Source of the DNA: CAVZZG01 sp963779685
Lineage (GTDB): Bacteria > Actinomycetota > Thermoleophilia > Gaiellales > F1-60-MAGs149
Reading direction: 5' to 3'
Assembly (NCBI GenBank): GCA_963779685.1
Contig: CAVZZG010000003.1
Location: forward strand, 1,116,001 to 1,180,000
DNA length: 64,000 nt
Both the position numbers and the translations under genes were made by a program. The notes beneath the pieces were generated by a model. That model was not told the DNA's origin. It saw nothing but the letters and a program-made list of their open reading frames with translations, and searched no databases. Shown in pieces: positions 1-7,262 of this stretch (position 1 is the first letter of the stretch; each line of letters starts with the position of its first letter).

Positions 1-487
1 AGCCGACGGCGACGCCGGTGATGCCCTGCCGGAAGGGCCGCCCGAACGAATCCGAGATGACGACCGCGACACCCTCCCCCAGCCCGGCCCGCAGCCGACG
101 TGCCGACGCGTCGGGATCTTCCGGCAGCAGGATCGCGGTCTCGGCGGCCGAGGCGTTCGAGCGGTCGACCCCGGCGGCGGCGCACACGAAGCCATGACGG
201 GTCTCGGCGATGACCAGGCTTCCCCGCCGTCGCACGACGCGGCGGGACTCGCGCAGCACCAGCTCGACCACGCGCGGGTCGACCTCCCCGCCGGCGATCG
301 ATACCGCCTCCGGTCGCGGCTCGATGCCGGCCAGGGACACCTCACGGCCCTCGACCTTCGAGACCGCCTTCTGCGCGACGACCACCACGTCGCCGTCGCG
401 GAGCTCCGCCGCAGCCCGGATCAGCGCCACCAGGTCGTCGCCCGGCGCAAGCGCCGGCAGGCCCGTCACGGGCAGGATCTCGATCAC
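1..487 (-). CDS. cofE: Coenzyme F420-0:L-glutamate ligase (partial, 3' end outside window)
   Basis: Adds glutamate to F420-0 in cytosolic F420 biosynthesis. The reverse strand starts with GTG (485-487) and reads VIEILPVTGLPALAPGDD, then VVVAQKAVSKVEGR, and near the window edge DSFGRPFRQG, all typical of CofE. The start overlaps the cofD stop as GTGA, so the two are translationally coupled and cofD is upstream. About 162 residues are visible and the remainder lies beyond position 1. Identity is firm from the motifs and the cofD neighbour. Whether it is fused to a nitroreductase domain, as in FbiB, cannot be seen here. Confidence 0.93.
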   Translation of the reverse strand, partial: MIEILPVTGLPALAPGDDLVALIRAAAELRDGDVVVVAQKAVSKVEGREVSLAGIEPRPEAVSIAGGEVDPRVVELVLRESRRVVRRRGSLVIAETRHGFVCAAAGVDRSNASAAETAILLPEDPDASARRLRAGLGEGVAVVISDSFGRPFRQGITGVAVG

Positions 488-1395
488 GGGGCCAGCGCCG
501 CCTCGGCCAGGGCACGCCGGGTGATCTCGTCCCGCATCAGGGCCGGCGCGACGGCGACCCGCATGCCGAGCGCCTCGATGGCTGGCGCGAGCGCGACATC
601 CGCCTCGTCGATCAGGAACGTGCCGCACAGGCCCGCGTAGTGGCGGGCCACGCCGAGCGCCGAGCGCTCGTGCCCGAGCGAGTCGAGCATGGCGGCCAAC
701 GGGCCCTTGACGGCATCGCCGCGGATGATCGGCGACACCGCGACGACGTCGGCGGCACGCGCGGCGACGGCCGCACGCAGGCCGTCGACGGCCAGGATCG
801 GGTCGACCGAGATGAACGGGTTGGAGGGCGCGAGCACGACGCGGTCGGCGGTGGCGATCGCCTCCAGGACCCCGGGGGCAGGCCGGGCGCCGGGTGAGCC
901 CTCGAAGCGGATCGCGCGGACCTCGGGCGCTGCCCGCCTGCCCACGAACCAGCGCTGGAACTCGAGCTCGCCGTCGTCGGTGGCGATCATCGTGCGCAGC
1001 CGGTCGTCCGTGGCCGGCAGCAGGCGTATGCCGATTCCGAAGCGCACGGCGATGTCGGCCATGATCGACGACAGGGGCTGGCCCGCCCTCAGCCGCTCGG
1101 TGCGTACGAGGTGCAGGCCGACGTCGCGGTCGCCGAGGATGAACCAGTCCGGGCCGCCGAGCTCGGCAACGACCGCCATGCCCTCGCGGGTGTCGCCGCG
1201 CACGCCCCAGCCGTGCTCCCCCACCCGCCCGGCAAGCGTGTAGAGCACCGTGTCGAGATCGGGCGAGATCGCGAGGCCCCAGTGGTCGACGTCGTCGCCG
1301 ACGTTGCCGACCACCGTCACGGCCGGCGCACCGACGGCGGCCACCAGGCCGGCCGTGAAGCGCGCCCCGCCGATCCCGCCCGAGAGCACCGTCAC
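484..1395 (-). CDS. cofD: 2-phospho-L-lactate transferase
   Basis: Transfers the phospholactate or phosphoenolpyruvate-type moiety to FO to make (dehydro)F420-0. The 303-aa product starts VTVLSGGIGGARFTAGL, the CofD nucleotide/FO-binding start, followed by VVGNVGDDVDHWGL and later APSNPFISVDPIL, all characteristic. I chose GTG at 1395 because the family motif begins there; an in-frame GTG two codons upstream is equally possible. The open frame runs further upstream to 1683, but that part is antisense to the divergent PPOX gene. It ends in a GTGA overlap with cofE. Confidence 0.95.
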   Translation of the reverse strand: MTVLSGGIGGARFTAGLVAAVGAPAVTVVGNVGDDVDHWGLAISPDLDTVLYTLAGRVGEHGWGVRGDTREGMAVVAELGGPDWFILGDRDVGLHLVRTERLRAGQPLSSIMADIAVRFGIGIRLLPATDDRLRTMIATDDGELEFQRWFVGRRAAPEVRAIRFEGSPGARPAPGVLEAIATADRVVLAPSNPFISVDPILAVDGLRAAVAARAADVVAVSPIIRGDAVKGPLAAMLDSLGHERSALGVARHYAGLCGTFLIDEADVALAPAIEALGMRVAVAPALMRDEITRRALAEAALAP

Positions 1396-1422
1396 CCGCA
1401 CGCGCAGTAGGATGCCCGACCG

Positions 1423-1839
1423 ATGGTCATCGACGCGAACACCCCCATCGGCGCACGAGCGATCGAGCGCCTCAACGCCGAGCACGTCTCGTGGCTCGTC
1501 ACCGTGAGCCCGTCCGGCCAGCCCCAGCCGAGCCCCATCTGGCACGAGCTGGACGGCGACACGATCCTCATGTACTCCAAGCCCGGCATGGCCAAGCTGC
1601 GCAACATCGCGGCCAACCCGCGGGTGGCCCTGCACCTGGACGGCAACGGCAAGGGCGGCGACATCGTCGTCATCGAAGGCCACGCGGCCATCAGCGACGA
1701 GCCGGGCGCCGACCAGCGCCCGACCTACGTGGCCCGCTATCAGGACTTCATGACGCGCAACGGCTGGTCGGCCGGGGACTTCGCCCGCCAGTACTCGGTA
1801 CCGGTGCGGATCGTGCCGACCAGGCTCCGCGGCTGGTAA
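1423..1839 (+). CDS. PPOX-class, probably F420-dependent, oxidoreductase
   Basis: A 138-aa split-barrel flavin/deazaflavin-binding protein. It reads SWLVTVSPSGQPQPSPIWHEL, then ILMYSKPGMAKLRNIAANPR and VVIEGHAAI, the pattern of the family named PPOX-class F420-dependent enzymes. It is divergent from cofD with only 27 nt between the two starts, which fits a shared regulatory region and use of F420 as cofactor. The exact substrate cannot be told; some relatives bind FMN or heme instead. Confidence 0.85.
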   Translation: MVIDANTPIGARAIERLNAEHVSWLVTVSPSGQPQPSPIWHELDGDTILMYSKPGMAKLRNIAANPRVALHLDGNGKGGDIVVIEGHAAISDEPGADQRPTYVARYQDFMTRNGWSAGDFARQYSVPVRIVPTRLRGW

Positions 1840-1848
1840 TCGCTCGTC

Positions 1849-2103
1849 AGAGCTGATTTCAGGATGAGGGTCGTGGTCGCGGGTCGGGGAGCGAGCGGCA
1901 GCGACCGGGCGTTCCGCAGGCCTTGCCGACGCAAGGCCAAGGGACGCACGACGCTGCCGCGAAGCCCTTGAAGCCGCCTCTCCGAGGCGGCGGAAGGGAG
2001 CCGAAGCTGATCACGGTTGCCGGAGCCTCGGCTCCGGCGTTCGTGGTCAGCGCAGGACTCTCCCCGGCCATGCGAACGCGCCGCTCAATCTGAAATCAGC
2101 TCT
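1849..2103. repeat. 255-bp element with 14-bp perfect terminal inverted repeats and internal hairpins
   Basis: AGAGCTGATTTCAG at 1849-1862 is exactly inverted at 2090-2103. Inside are three hairpins: 7-bp stem 1919-1925/1932-1938, 7-bp stem 1973-1979/1985-1991, and 8-bp stem 2020-2027/2030-2037. It fills the space between two convergent genes, and the right repeat reaches into the stop codon of the minus-strand gene. No target duplication is visible. It could be a small non-autonomous mobile element or a bidirectional terminator; both are inference. Confidence 0.6.
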
Positions 2104-2585
2104 TAGTGGCCGATGAGGTTGCTCTTGACGAGCGCCACGACGAGGCCCGACGCGAGCACCACGGCGGCCGCGACCAACGCAGGGCCTCTCGCACGGCCCG
2201 CCGCGCGCGCCGCCCAGTAGCCTGAGGCGCCGATGAACACCGCCGGCACCACGGCCGCCGCCCGCAGGTTGCCGTCGCTGAGGACGATCGGAACGCTGCA
2301 GAGCAGCGAGACCGCGCCCGCGGCGGCGACCTGAGCGACGCCGATCCGCGCGTCCTGGCGGCCGATGCGCCCGCCGCCGACGCCCCGCGCGACCACGCCG
2401 AACGCGAACCAGTGGGCGAGGGATAGGCCGACCGCGGTGCCCCAGACGAGCTCGAGCAGTGCGGTTTCCTGAATGTGGACGTCGCCGCCCCGGAGCGCGG
2501 CCATCTCGGCGAGTTCGACGATCGAGATGTACAGCGTCATGGTGACGGCCTCTTGCCAGACCTCGCCATATTTCGCCGTCGCCAC
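2103..2585 (-). CDS. Small integral membrane protein of unknown function
   Basis: A 160-aa product starting VATAKYGEVWQEAVTMTLYI (GTG at 2585). Four hydrophobic stretches follow: TMTLYISIVELAEMAAL, LLELVWGTAVGLSLAHWFAFG, VAQVAAAGAVSLLCSVPIVL, and a C-terminal pair around ALVAAAVVLASGLVVALV. I do not recognise a named family. The frame remains open upstream to 2696 but that part is low-complexity Arg/Gly, so the GTG is preferred. The stop is TAA at 2103-2105, inside the right arm of the inverted-repeat element. Confidence 0.6.
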   Translation of the reverse strand: MATAKYGEVWQEAVTMTLYISIVELAEMAALRGGDVHIQETALLELVWGTAVGLSLAHWFAFGVVARGVGGGRIGRQDARIGVAQVAAAGAVSLLCSVPIVLSDGNLRAAAVVPAVFIGASGYWAARAAGRARGPALVAAAVVLASGLVVALVKSNLIGH

Positions 2586-2710
2586 CGCGCGATGATACCC
2601 GCCGAACCGGGAATGCTCGCGAGACGAGCACCGCGCCCGGCGCTTACCAAAGCAGGCTGACGCCCGCGGAGGCGTCCCGCGAGCCCTCGGGCCCACGGGA
2701 CGCTTCCACG

Positions 2711-4378
2711 TTAGAGATCGCCACGGGCGAAGCCCGCGATCACCTCCGGGGCGGAGGTGTCGAAGCCGACGACGTCGAGCATGCCGGCGTCGTTCGGATC
2801 GGCGATCGTGAAGCGGTTCGCGACCATGCCGACCACGACCAGCTTCGCCGGGATGCCGGTCGCCTGGCGGTAGCGGCGGAGCGCCTCGGCCGGGTGGATG
2901 TCACCCGCCCAGGTCTCGGAGTCGGTGTAGATCACGAACGTGTCGACCGCCCGGCCCAGCCGCCGCGCGTAGCGCATCGGGCAGCGAGCAGTCGGTGGCG
3001 CCGAACGGCAGGTCCGACACGGTCTTGACCACGTCGTTCAGCCGCTGCCGGGCCGACATCGCCAGCGGCGTCAGACCCGTCGGGCCCCAGCCGCGCGCGG
3101 CCCGAGCCCGCCCGCCAGCCGCCCCGGCCGGCGTGGAAGCCCACCACCTCGGCGTCCGGGTCGGACGCCAGCGTGACGAGCGCCATCGCGGCCGACGCCA
3201 CCCGCGGCGTCAGGCCCGGAGCACGCCGCGACCATGCCCATCTCCATCGAGCCCGAGACGTCGAGCGCCAGCAGGAGACGGGCTGCCGGTCGGCGTGACG
3301 TTCGGGAACGCCAGGTAGAAGGCGCGGTCGAGGGCGTCGACGAGCCGCGCCACCGGCACCCACGTGTGCTGGCCGCGGAGACCACGGCCGGCCGCGTACG
3401 TGCGCTGGGCCACGAGCAGGGCGATCGGGTGCAGCCGGGCCCGCCGGATCCGGTCGCGGATCGCCAGCTCGCGCCTGCACCGTGCGGACCGCGTCGGAAC
3501 CCGGCGCGAGCAGGCCGACCCGGGTCATCGTCGCGAGGTTCCGCACCATGGCCGTCATCGGCATGTCCTCGAGCAGGGCCTCCCACACCGACGGGGCCGT
3601 GAGGTGCTCCGGCTGGAGCGCCTCGCGCGGCAGCCGGTACTCGGCGCACGAGCGCCGCCGACTCCGCCGGCGATCCCGCCCGCTGTGCGCGGACGAAGCC
3701 CTCGACGATCCGCGGCAGGTCCTCGGCCATCGTGCCGCGGACGATCCACTCGAACAGGCGCGCCTGCTCGGGCGACACCCGAAGCGTCGGGTTGCCGGCC
3801 GAGACGGCGGCCGCCGGGTGGGCCAGCCGCAGCACGTCGCGGTGCGTCATGCCCTCGCGCTGGCGGTACTTGACCGCCTGGTAGGCGAGCTCGTCGACGC
3901 CGCGACCGGCGTACCAGCGAGCCCACCGCCCGGCGAAGGGCACGACCCCAGCCGCGCCAGCCGTCGACGTAGCCGACGAACTGGAACAGGTGCGTCGCCG
4001 TGCGGGCGACCTGCGGCAGCGCCCGCAGCGCCGCCTGGCGGGTGGCCAGGTCGGACGCCGAGGCCGCGCGGGCCAGGGCGAACACCGCCGGGTCGTTGCT
4101 CGGCGCGCGGCCTGCCTGCGAGACCGCCACGATCTCGGCCACCGTGCGCGGGCCGTCTGCGGCCAGGCAAGCGTCGAGCGCGTCGGCGTTCTCGAGCGTC
4201 AGGCGCCGCTCGCCGGCGTAGAACGAGCCACCCTCGGAGCCCAGGATCAGGAACCGGCGCAGCCGCGTCCACTCGTCGGCCGAAAGACGAAGCCTCCGGC
4301 CGAGTTGCGCACCTGGTCGGCGCGGATGGACTCCCGCTGGTGCGGGGTGCGCTTCGCGAAGCGCGTGAGGTAGGACAT
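2711..4378 (-). pseudogene. rsr: TROVE-domain Ro60 orthologue (Rsr), broken by about eight frame shifts
   Basis: Ring-shaped RNA-binding protein that binds Y RNAs and misfolded RNAs. ATG at 4378 follows a strong AAAGGAGG site. Conserved pieces occur in order in different frames: MSYLTRFAKRTPHQ, RRFLILGSEGGSFYAGE, YQAVKYRQREGMTHRDVLRL, EALLEDMPMTAMVRNLATM, LLLALDVSGSMEMGM (MIDAS of the vWA-like domain), and DTFVIYTDSETWAGD. Shifts fall near 4284, 3920, 3643, 3474, 3281, 3215, 3085 and 2978. The first is repaired by one added base in a TTT run; each of the other seven by removing one base. Translated in pieces it is full length, about 555 aa, with no internal deletion. It may be a recent pseudogene, an assembly artefact, or, less likely, recoded. 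Confidence 0.85.
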
Positions 4379-4440
4379 GGCGAACCCTCCTTTCCGGGGC
4401 TCGGGGTTGGACGTGCGATGGAGAGGCGCGGTCGTGGTGC

Positions 4441-4538
4441 GCAACTGGCGGTAGGCGCTCTACCGATTGAGCTACGAGGCCAAGGCCCCGGCAGGACTCG
4501 AACCTGCAACCTCCGCACTGAAGCGGTAACCAGCTTGC
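4441..4538 (-). ncRNA. yrlA: YrlA-like Y RNA with a circularly permuted tRNA-like domain
   Basis: In the transcribed direction: a 5' strand GCAAGCTGG (4538-4530), a small hairpin, a T-arm with loop TTCGAGT (4491-4507), then CGGGGCC-TT-GGCCTCG (4490-4475). The last is a 7-bp acceptor-like stem closed by a CUUG tetraloop. A D-arm follows (GCTC/GAGC with GG in the loop, 4472-4457), then CCAGTTGC (4448-4441). The last strand pairs with the first, leaving one bulged G. A tRNA-mimicking module on a bulged terminal helix matches what is known of bacterial YrlA RNAs, which are encoded next to Ro60. It lies between rtcB and the TROVE gene. Exact ends are not known. Confidence 0.82.
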
Positions 4539-4567
4539 TCCGGCCCGCGCCGGGTCGTTCGGGTCGT

Positions 4568-6012
4568 TCAGTCTTCGGGCTTCTCGCCGCCGTCGGCCAT
4601 GCGGACGATCCGTGGCCGGAAGCGGGCGACGATCTCGACGAGATCGGTCTGGCGACCCATCACCTCGTCGATGTCCTTGTAGGCGAACGGGTTCTCGTCG
4701 ATGCCGGCCGCCAGCAGCCGGACGCCCCGCTCCCGAAGCAGCGGCTGGACGTCCTTCCAGGTGAACCGCCGCCGGGCCTCGGTGCGACTCATCGCCCGGC
4801 CGGCGCCGTGGGAGGCCGACTCGAGGCTCTCGGCCGAGCCGAGACCGCGGACGACGAAGCCGGGGGCGGCCATCGAGCCCGGGATCACCCCGAGCACGCC
4901 GGCCCCGGCGGGCGTCGCGCCCTTGCGGTGCACGACCACGTCGCGGTCGTCGTGCCGCTCGCGCCAGGCGAAGTTGTGGTGGTTCTCGACCCCGGCCAGC
5001 GCCTCCGCCTTGAGCGACCGGACGACGTTGCGGTGGATCACCTCGTGGCTGGCCGCCGCGTAGTCGCCCATCAGCTCCATCGCCGCCCAGTACTCCTGGC
5101 CCGCCTCGTGATCGAGGTCGAGCCAGGCGAGGTAGGCGAGCTCCTTCGGCAGCTCCGGGTGCAGGCCGCGGGCGACCTTGGTGTAGTGGTTGGCGACGGC
5201 CGCACCAGCGCCGCGGCTGCCCGAGTGGGACAGCAGGGCGAGGTAGCGGCCGGCATCGAGGCCGAGCCCGGCCTCCGCGAGCTCGAGCTCGCCGAACTCG
5301 ACGAAGTGGTTGCCGGAGCCGGACGTGCCGAGCTGGGTCGCCGCCTTGTCGCGCAACGTGCGGGTGAGCCCGGTGACGCCCCAGCATCGGCGTCCATGAC
5401 CTCGTGGTCGTTCGGCCGGGCAGCCGTCGCGCCGGTGCCGAACACGGTCTGCTTCAGCAGCGCGCGCTCGAGCGTCTCCGGCGCCGTGTCGATCATCCCC
5501 GGGTCGAGGTCGAGCACCGTCAGCCTCATCCGGCAGGCGATGTCGACGCCGACGGCGTAGGGGATGACCGTGCCCTCGGTGGCGAGCACGCCGCCGATCG
5601 GCAGGCCGTAGCCGAGGTGGGCGTCCGGCATCAGCGCGCCGCGGACGGCGCTCGGCAGCCGAGCGGCGTTGCGCATCTGGTCGACGGCCAGGCGCTCGTC
5701 GGGATCGCACCAGACCGCGAAGGGCGCGGGGGCCGGCCGATCATGGAAGACCGGCTCGGTGGCCTCGGCCACGAGACGCGCCGCGACCGCGCCGAACTGG
5801 GCGTGATCGACGTTGCCGGCCGGATCGGCCAGCACGGCGCTCAGCTGATCCAGCGCCGCCTGCCGGCCGAGGCGCTTGACCGCGCCGGGCAGGATGCGCA
5901 TGACGTCGCCGAACACCGGGCCCTCCGGCAGGCCGAGCGCACGGAGCTCATCGCCCCGCACTGGCCGGTTTGCCTTGCCGTCCGCCACGGACGCACGATA
6001 GGCGCGACCCAT
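4568..6012 (-). CDS. rtcB: RNA-splicing ligase RtcB (one frame break near 5386)
   Basis: GTP- and Mn-dependent ligase joining 2',3'-cyclic phosphate (or 3'-phosphate) to 5'-OH ends, used in tRNA and RNA repair. ATG at 6012 follows AAAGGAGGTG. The first part reads PDAHLGYGLPIGGVLATEG and VGVDIACRM; after the shift come LGTSGSGNHFVEFGELE, SHSGSRGAGA, ENHHNFAW, VVHRKGATPAGAGVLGVIPG and SHGAGRAMSR, covering the metal sites and the guanylylated His motif. Removing two bases or adding one near 5386 restores MDAD-WGVTGLTR. The tRNA array ends 25 nt upstream and the Y RNA lies just downstream, which points to a tRNA or Y RNA repair role. Confidence 0.93.
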
Positions 6013-6037
6013 TCGAACACCTCCTTTCTGTCGTTGA

Positions 6038-6110
6038 CTCGCCCGGCTGGATTCGAACCAGCGACCCCGTCCTCCGCAAGGACGTGCCCTCTCCACTGGG
6101 CTACGGGCGA
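6038..6110 (-). tRNA. tRNA-Arg(GCG)
   Basis: Perfect 7-bp acceptor TCGCCCG/CGGGCGA, D-stem GCCC/GGGC, 5-bp anticodon stem, loop TTGCGGA, T-arm GCTGG/CCAGC with loop TTCGAAT. Last tRNA of the array, 25 nt before rtcB. G34 is unusual for the Arg CGN box, where bacteria normally use ACG. No CCA is encoded. Confidence 0.9.
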
Positions 6111-6115
6111 TCGAG

Positions 6116-6189
6116 TACGCCTGGCACGATTCGAACGTGCGACCTGGTGGGCCGGAACCACCCGCTCATGTCCACTGAGCTACAGGCGT
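6116..6189 (-). tRNA. tRNA-Arg(CCG)
   Basis: Acceptor ACGCCTG/CAGGCGT, D-stem GCTC/GAGC, anticodon stem GGTGG/CCACC with loop TTCCGGC, T-arm GCACG/CGTGC with loop TTCGAAT. Discriminator A73. It reads CGG codons. Confidence 0.92.
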
Positions 6190-6197
6190 GCGTGAGG

Positions 6198-6269
6198 TGG
6201 AGCACCAGGGATTCGAACCCCGATCCCGGGTTTAAGAGACCCTTGCTCTGGCCGTTGAGCTAGTGCTCC
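6198..6269 (-). tRNA. tRNA-Lys(CTT)
   Basis: Acceptor GGAGCAC/GTGCTCC, D-stem GCTC/GAGC, anticodon loop CTCTTAA on a stem with four pairs and one mismatch at its base, T-loop TTCGAAT, A73. It reads AAG, the GC-rich Lys codon. Confidence 0.9.
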
Positions 6270-6276
6270 GTGAAGG

Positions 6277-6348
6277 CGATCCAGAAGGGATTCGAACCCT
6301 CGCCTTCCCGCTCGACAGGCGGGCGCTCTACCGTTGAGCTACTGGACC
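6277..6348 (-). tRNA. tRNA-Asp(GTC)
   Basis: Acceptor GGTCCAG/CTGGATC (one wobble), D-stem GCTC/GAGC, anticodon stem CCCGC/GCGGG with loop CTGTCGA, T-loop TTCGAAT, discriminator G73 as expected for Asp. Confidence 0.92.
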
Positions 6349-6352
6349 GGGA

Positions 6353-6424
6353 TGCTACGGGCTGGAGTCGAACCAGCGCCCTCCGGGTTTCAACCGGATG
6401 CTCTTCCTGCTGAGCTACCGCAGC
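6353..6424 (-). tRNA. tRNA-Phe(GAA)
   Basis: Acceptor GCTGCGG/CCGTAGC, D-stem GCTC/GAGC, anticodon stem TCCGG/CCGGA with loop TTGAAAC, T-arm GCTGG/CCAGC with loop TTCGACT, A73. Confidence 0.92.
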
Positions 6425-6437
6425 GCGGGTGCCGTGA

Positions 6438-6509
6438 AGCTGCGGGCCGGGATCGAACCGGCCTCATCCGGTTGGCGGCCGGACGCTCTGCCTGATGAGC
6501 TACCGCAGC
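6438..6509 (-). tRNA. tRNA-Gly(GCC), with C33
   Basis: Acceptor GCTGCGG/CCGCAGC, nearly the same 5' strand as the neighbouring Phe gene. D-stem GCTC/GAGC, anticodon stem TCCGG/CCGGA with loop CCGCCAA, T-loop TTCGATC. Position 33 is C, not the near-universal U. Discriminator T73. Confidence 0.87.
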
Positions 6510-6514
6510 GTGCA

Positions 6515-6587
6515 TGGCTGGAGCAGGACTCGAACCTGCGATCAACCGGTTATGAGCCGGCTGCTCTTGCCGCTGAGCCATCCAGCC
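6515..6587 (-). tRNA. tRNA-Met(CAT), elongator-like or Ile2
   Basis: Acceptor GGCTGGA/TCCAGCC with a normal G1-C72 pair, so not initiator-like. D-stem GCTC/GAGC, anticodon loop CTCATAA, T-arm GCAGG/CCTGC, A73. CAT could be modified to read ATA (Ile); the sequence does not decide. Confidence 0.88.
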
Positions 6588-6591
6588 GGGA

Positions 6592-6664
6592 TAGGCGACC
6601 AACGAGTCGAACGTTGCTCTCCGGCGTATCAGACCGGTGTCTTCAACCGATGGACCAGTCGCCT
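6592..6664 (-). tRNA. tRNA-Ile(GAT)
   Basis: Acceptor AGGCGAC/GTCGCCT, a 3-bp D-stem, anticodon stem CCGGT/GCCGG with loop CTGATAC, T-arm CAACG/CGTTG with loop TTCGACT, A73. Confidence 0.9.
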
Positions 6665-6673
6665 GGGCGGAAG

Positions 6674-6747
6674 TGGACGAGGAGGGCATCGAACCCCCGA
6701 TCTCCTCTTTGTAAGAGAGGCGCTCTACCAAGCTGAACCACTCGTCC
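6674..6747 (-). tRNA. tRNA-Val(TAC)
   Basis: Acceptor GGACGAG/CTCGTCC, D-stem GTTC/GAGC, anticodon stem CCTCT/AGAGG with loop CTTACAA, T-loop TTCGATG, A73. It is the only member with T34, able to read several Val codons. Confidence 0.9.
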
Positions 6748-6753
6748 GTGGAG

Positions 6754-6825
6754 ATCCAGGGGGAGGGGTCGAACCTCCGCCTCCGCGTTCAGAGCGCGGC
6801 CACCTGCCATTAGTAGGACCCTGGA
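6754..6825 (-). tRNA. tRNA-Gln(CTG)
   Basis: Acceptor TCCAGGG/CCCTGGA with the U1-A72 pair typical of tRNA-Gln. Anticodon stem CCGCG/CGCGG with loop CTCTGAA. The D-stem is poorly paired. T-arm loop TTCGACC. Its 5' end abuts the next tRNA with no spacer. Confidence 0.87.
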
Positions 6826-6896
6826 AGCCGAGTGCAGGAGTCGAACCTGCGTCTGCCGTTTACGAGACGGCAGCTCTCCCCTTGAGCTAACCCGGC
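6826..6896 (-). tRNA. tRNA-Thr(CGT)
   Basis: Acceptor GCCGGGT/ACTCGGC, D-stem GCTC/GAGC, anticodon stem GCCGT/ACGGC with loop CTCGTAA, T-arm GCAGG/CCTGC with loop TTCGACT. It directly abuts tRNA-Gln. Confidence 0.9.
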
Positions 6897-6920
6897 GAGT
6901 CGTGTTGTCGCGTTCAGCTA

Positions 6921-6946
6921 GCCGGAACTCCGTTGGGAGTTCCGGC
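6921..6946. other. 11-bp perfect hairpin inside the tRNA array
   Basis: GCCGGAACTCC (6921-6931) is exactly inverted at 6936-6946 around the loop GTTG, in the 51-nt gap between tRNA-Thr and tRNA-Ala. There is no T-run on either strand, so it is not a classical terminator. A processing or pausing signal in the precursor is possible. Confidence 0.6.
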
Positions 6947-6947
6947 A

Positions 6948-7019
6948 TGGAGCCGAGGGGAATCGAACCCCTGACCCTCTCCTTGCGAGGGAGGTGCCCG
7001 GCCATCGGGCGACAGCCCC
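6948..7019 (-). tRNA. tRNA-Ala(CGC)
   Basis: Acceptor GGGGCTG/CGGCTCC with wobbles, D-stem GCCC/GGGC, anticodon loop CTCGCAA on CTCC/GGAG, T-arm AGGGG/CCCCT with loop TTCGATT, A73. The acceptor lacks an obvious G3-U70 in the expected form; G3 faces U in this fold, consistent with Ala identity. Confidence 0.87.
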
Positions 7020-7033
7020 GTGCTACGGGCCGA

Positions 7034-7107
7034 GGTGGCCTGTGGGACTCGAACCCACTGACGCCGGGTTCACAACCCGGACCCTCGTCCGCTTCGGGAT
7101 AGGCCAC
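7034..7107 (-). tRNA. tRNA-His(GTG), without an encoded G-1
   Basis: Acceptor GTGGCCT/AGGCCAC, anticodon stem CCGGG/CCCGG with loop TTGTGAA, T-arm GTGGG/CCCAC with loop TTCGAGT, C73 as required for His. The base before G1 is T, where bacteria normally encode the G-1 needed by HisRS. Confidence 0.9.
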
Positions 7108-7109
7108 AG

Positions 7110-7184
7110 CTCGTACGCCAGGCCTCGAACCTGGACCCCGCCGGGTAACAGCCGGCTGCTCTACCGCGATTGAGCTACGTACGA
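7110..7184 (-). tRNA. tRNA-Asn(GTT)
   Basis: Perfect acceptor TCGTACG/CGTACGA, D-stem GCTC/GAGC with a 10-nt loop, anticodon stem GCCGG/CCGGC with loop CTGTTAC, T-arm CCAGG/CCTGG, G73. Its 5' end abuts tRNA-Trp. Confidence 0.91.
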
Positions 7185-7257
7185 CACCTGCGCAAGGATT
7201 CGAACCCTGACTTGACCGGGTTGGAGCCGGCCGTGCTCGCCGTTACACCACACAGGT
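7185..7257 (-). tRNA. tRNA-Trp(CCA)
   Basis: Acceptor ACCTGTG/CGCAGGT, D-stem GTGT/GCAC, anticodon stem GCCGG/CCGGT with loop CTCCAAC, T-loop TTCGAAT, G73 as expected for Trp. Confidence 0.91.
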
Positions 7258-7262
7258 ACGGA

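Noticed and set aside
2711..4378. Programmed +1 frameshifting across the TROVE gene
   Set aside because: No shared slippery motif, stop codon or Shine-Dalgarno-like stimulator precedes the seven shifts, and none of the array tRNAs has an enlarged anticodon loop. Kept only as a remote alternative.
4438..4560. Two truncated ordinary tRNA genes placed tail to head
   Set aside because: The 3' acceptor strand of one and the 5' strand of the other pair perfectly with each other through a CUUG loop, and a terminal helix encloses both, so one folded RNA is the better reading.
5404..6195. Long plus-strand open frames opposite rtcB and the tRNA genes
   Set aside because: They are antisense to strongly conserved motifs and contain translated tRNA sequence; typical of GC-rich shadow frames.
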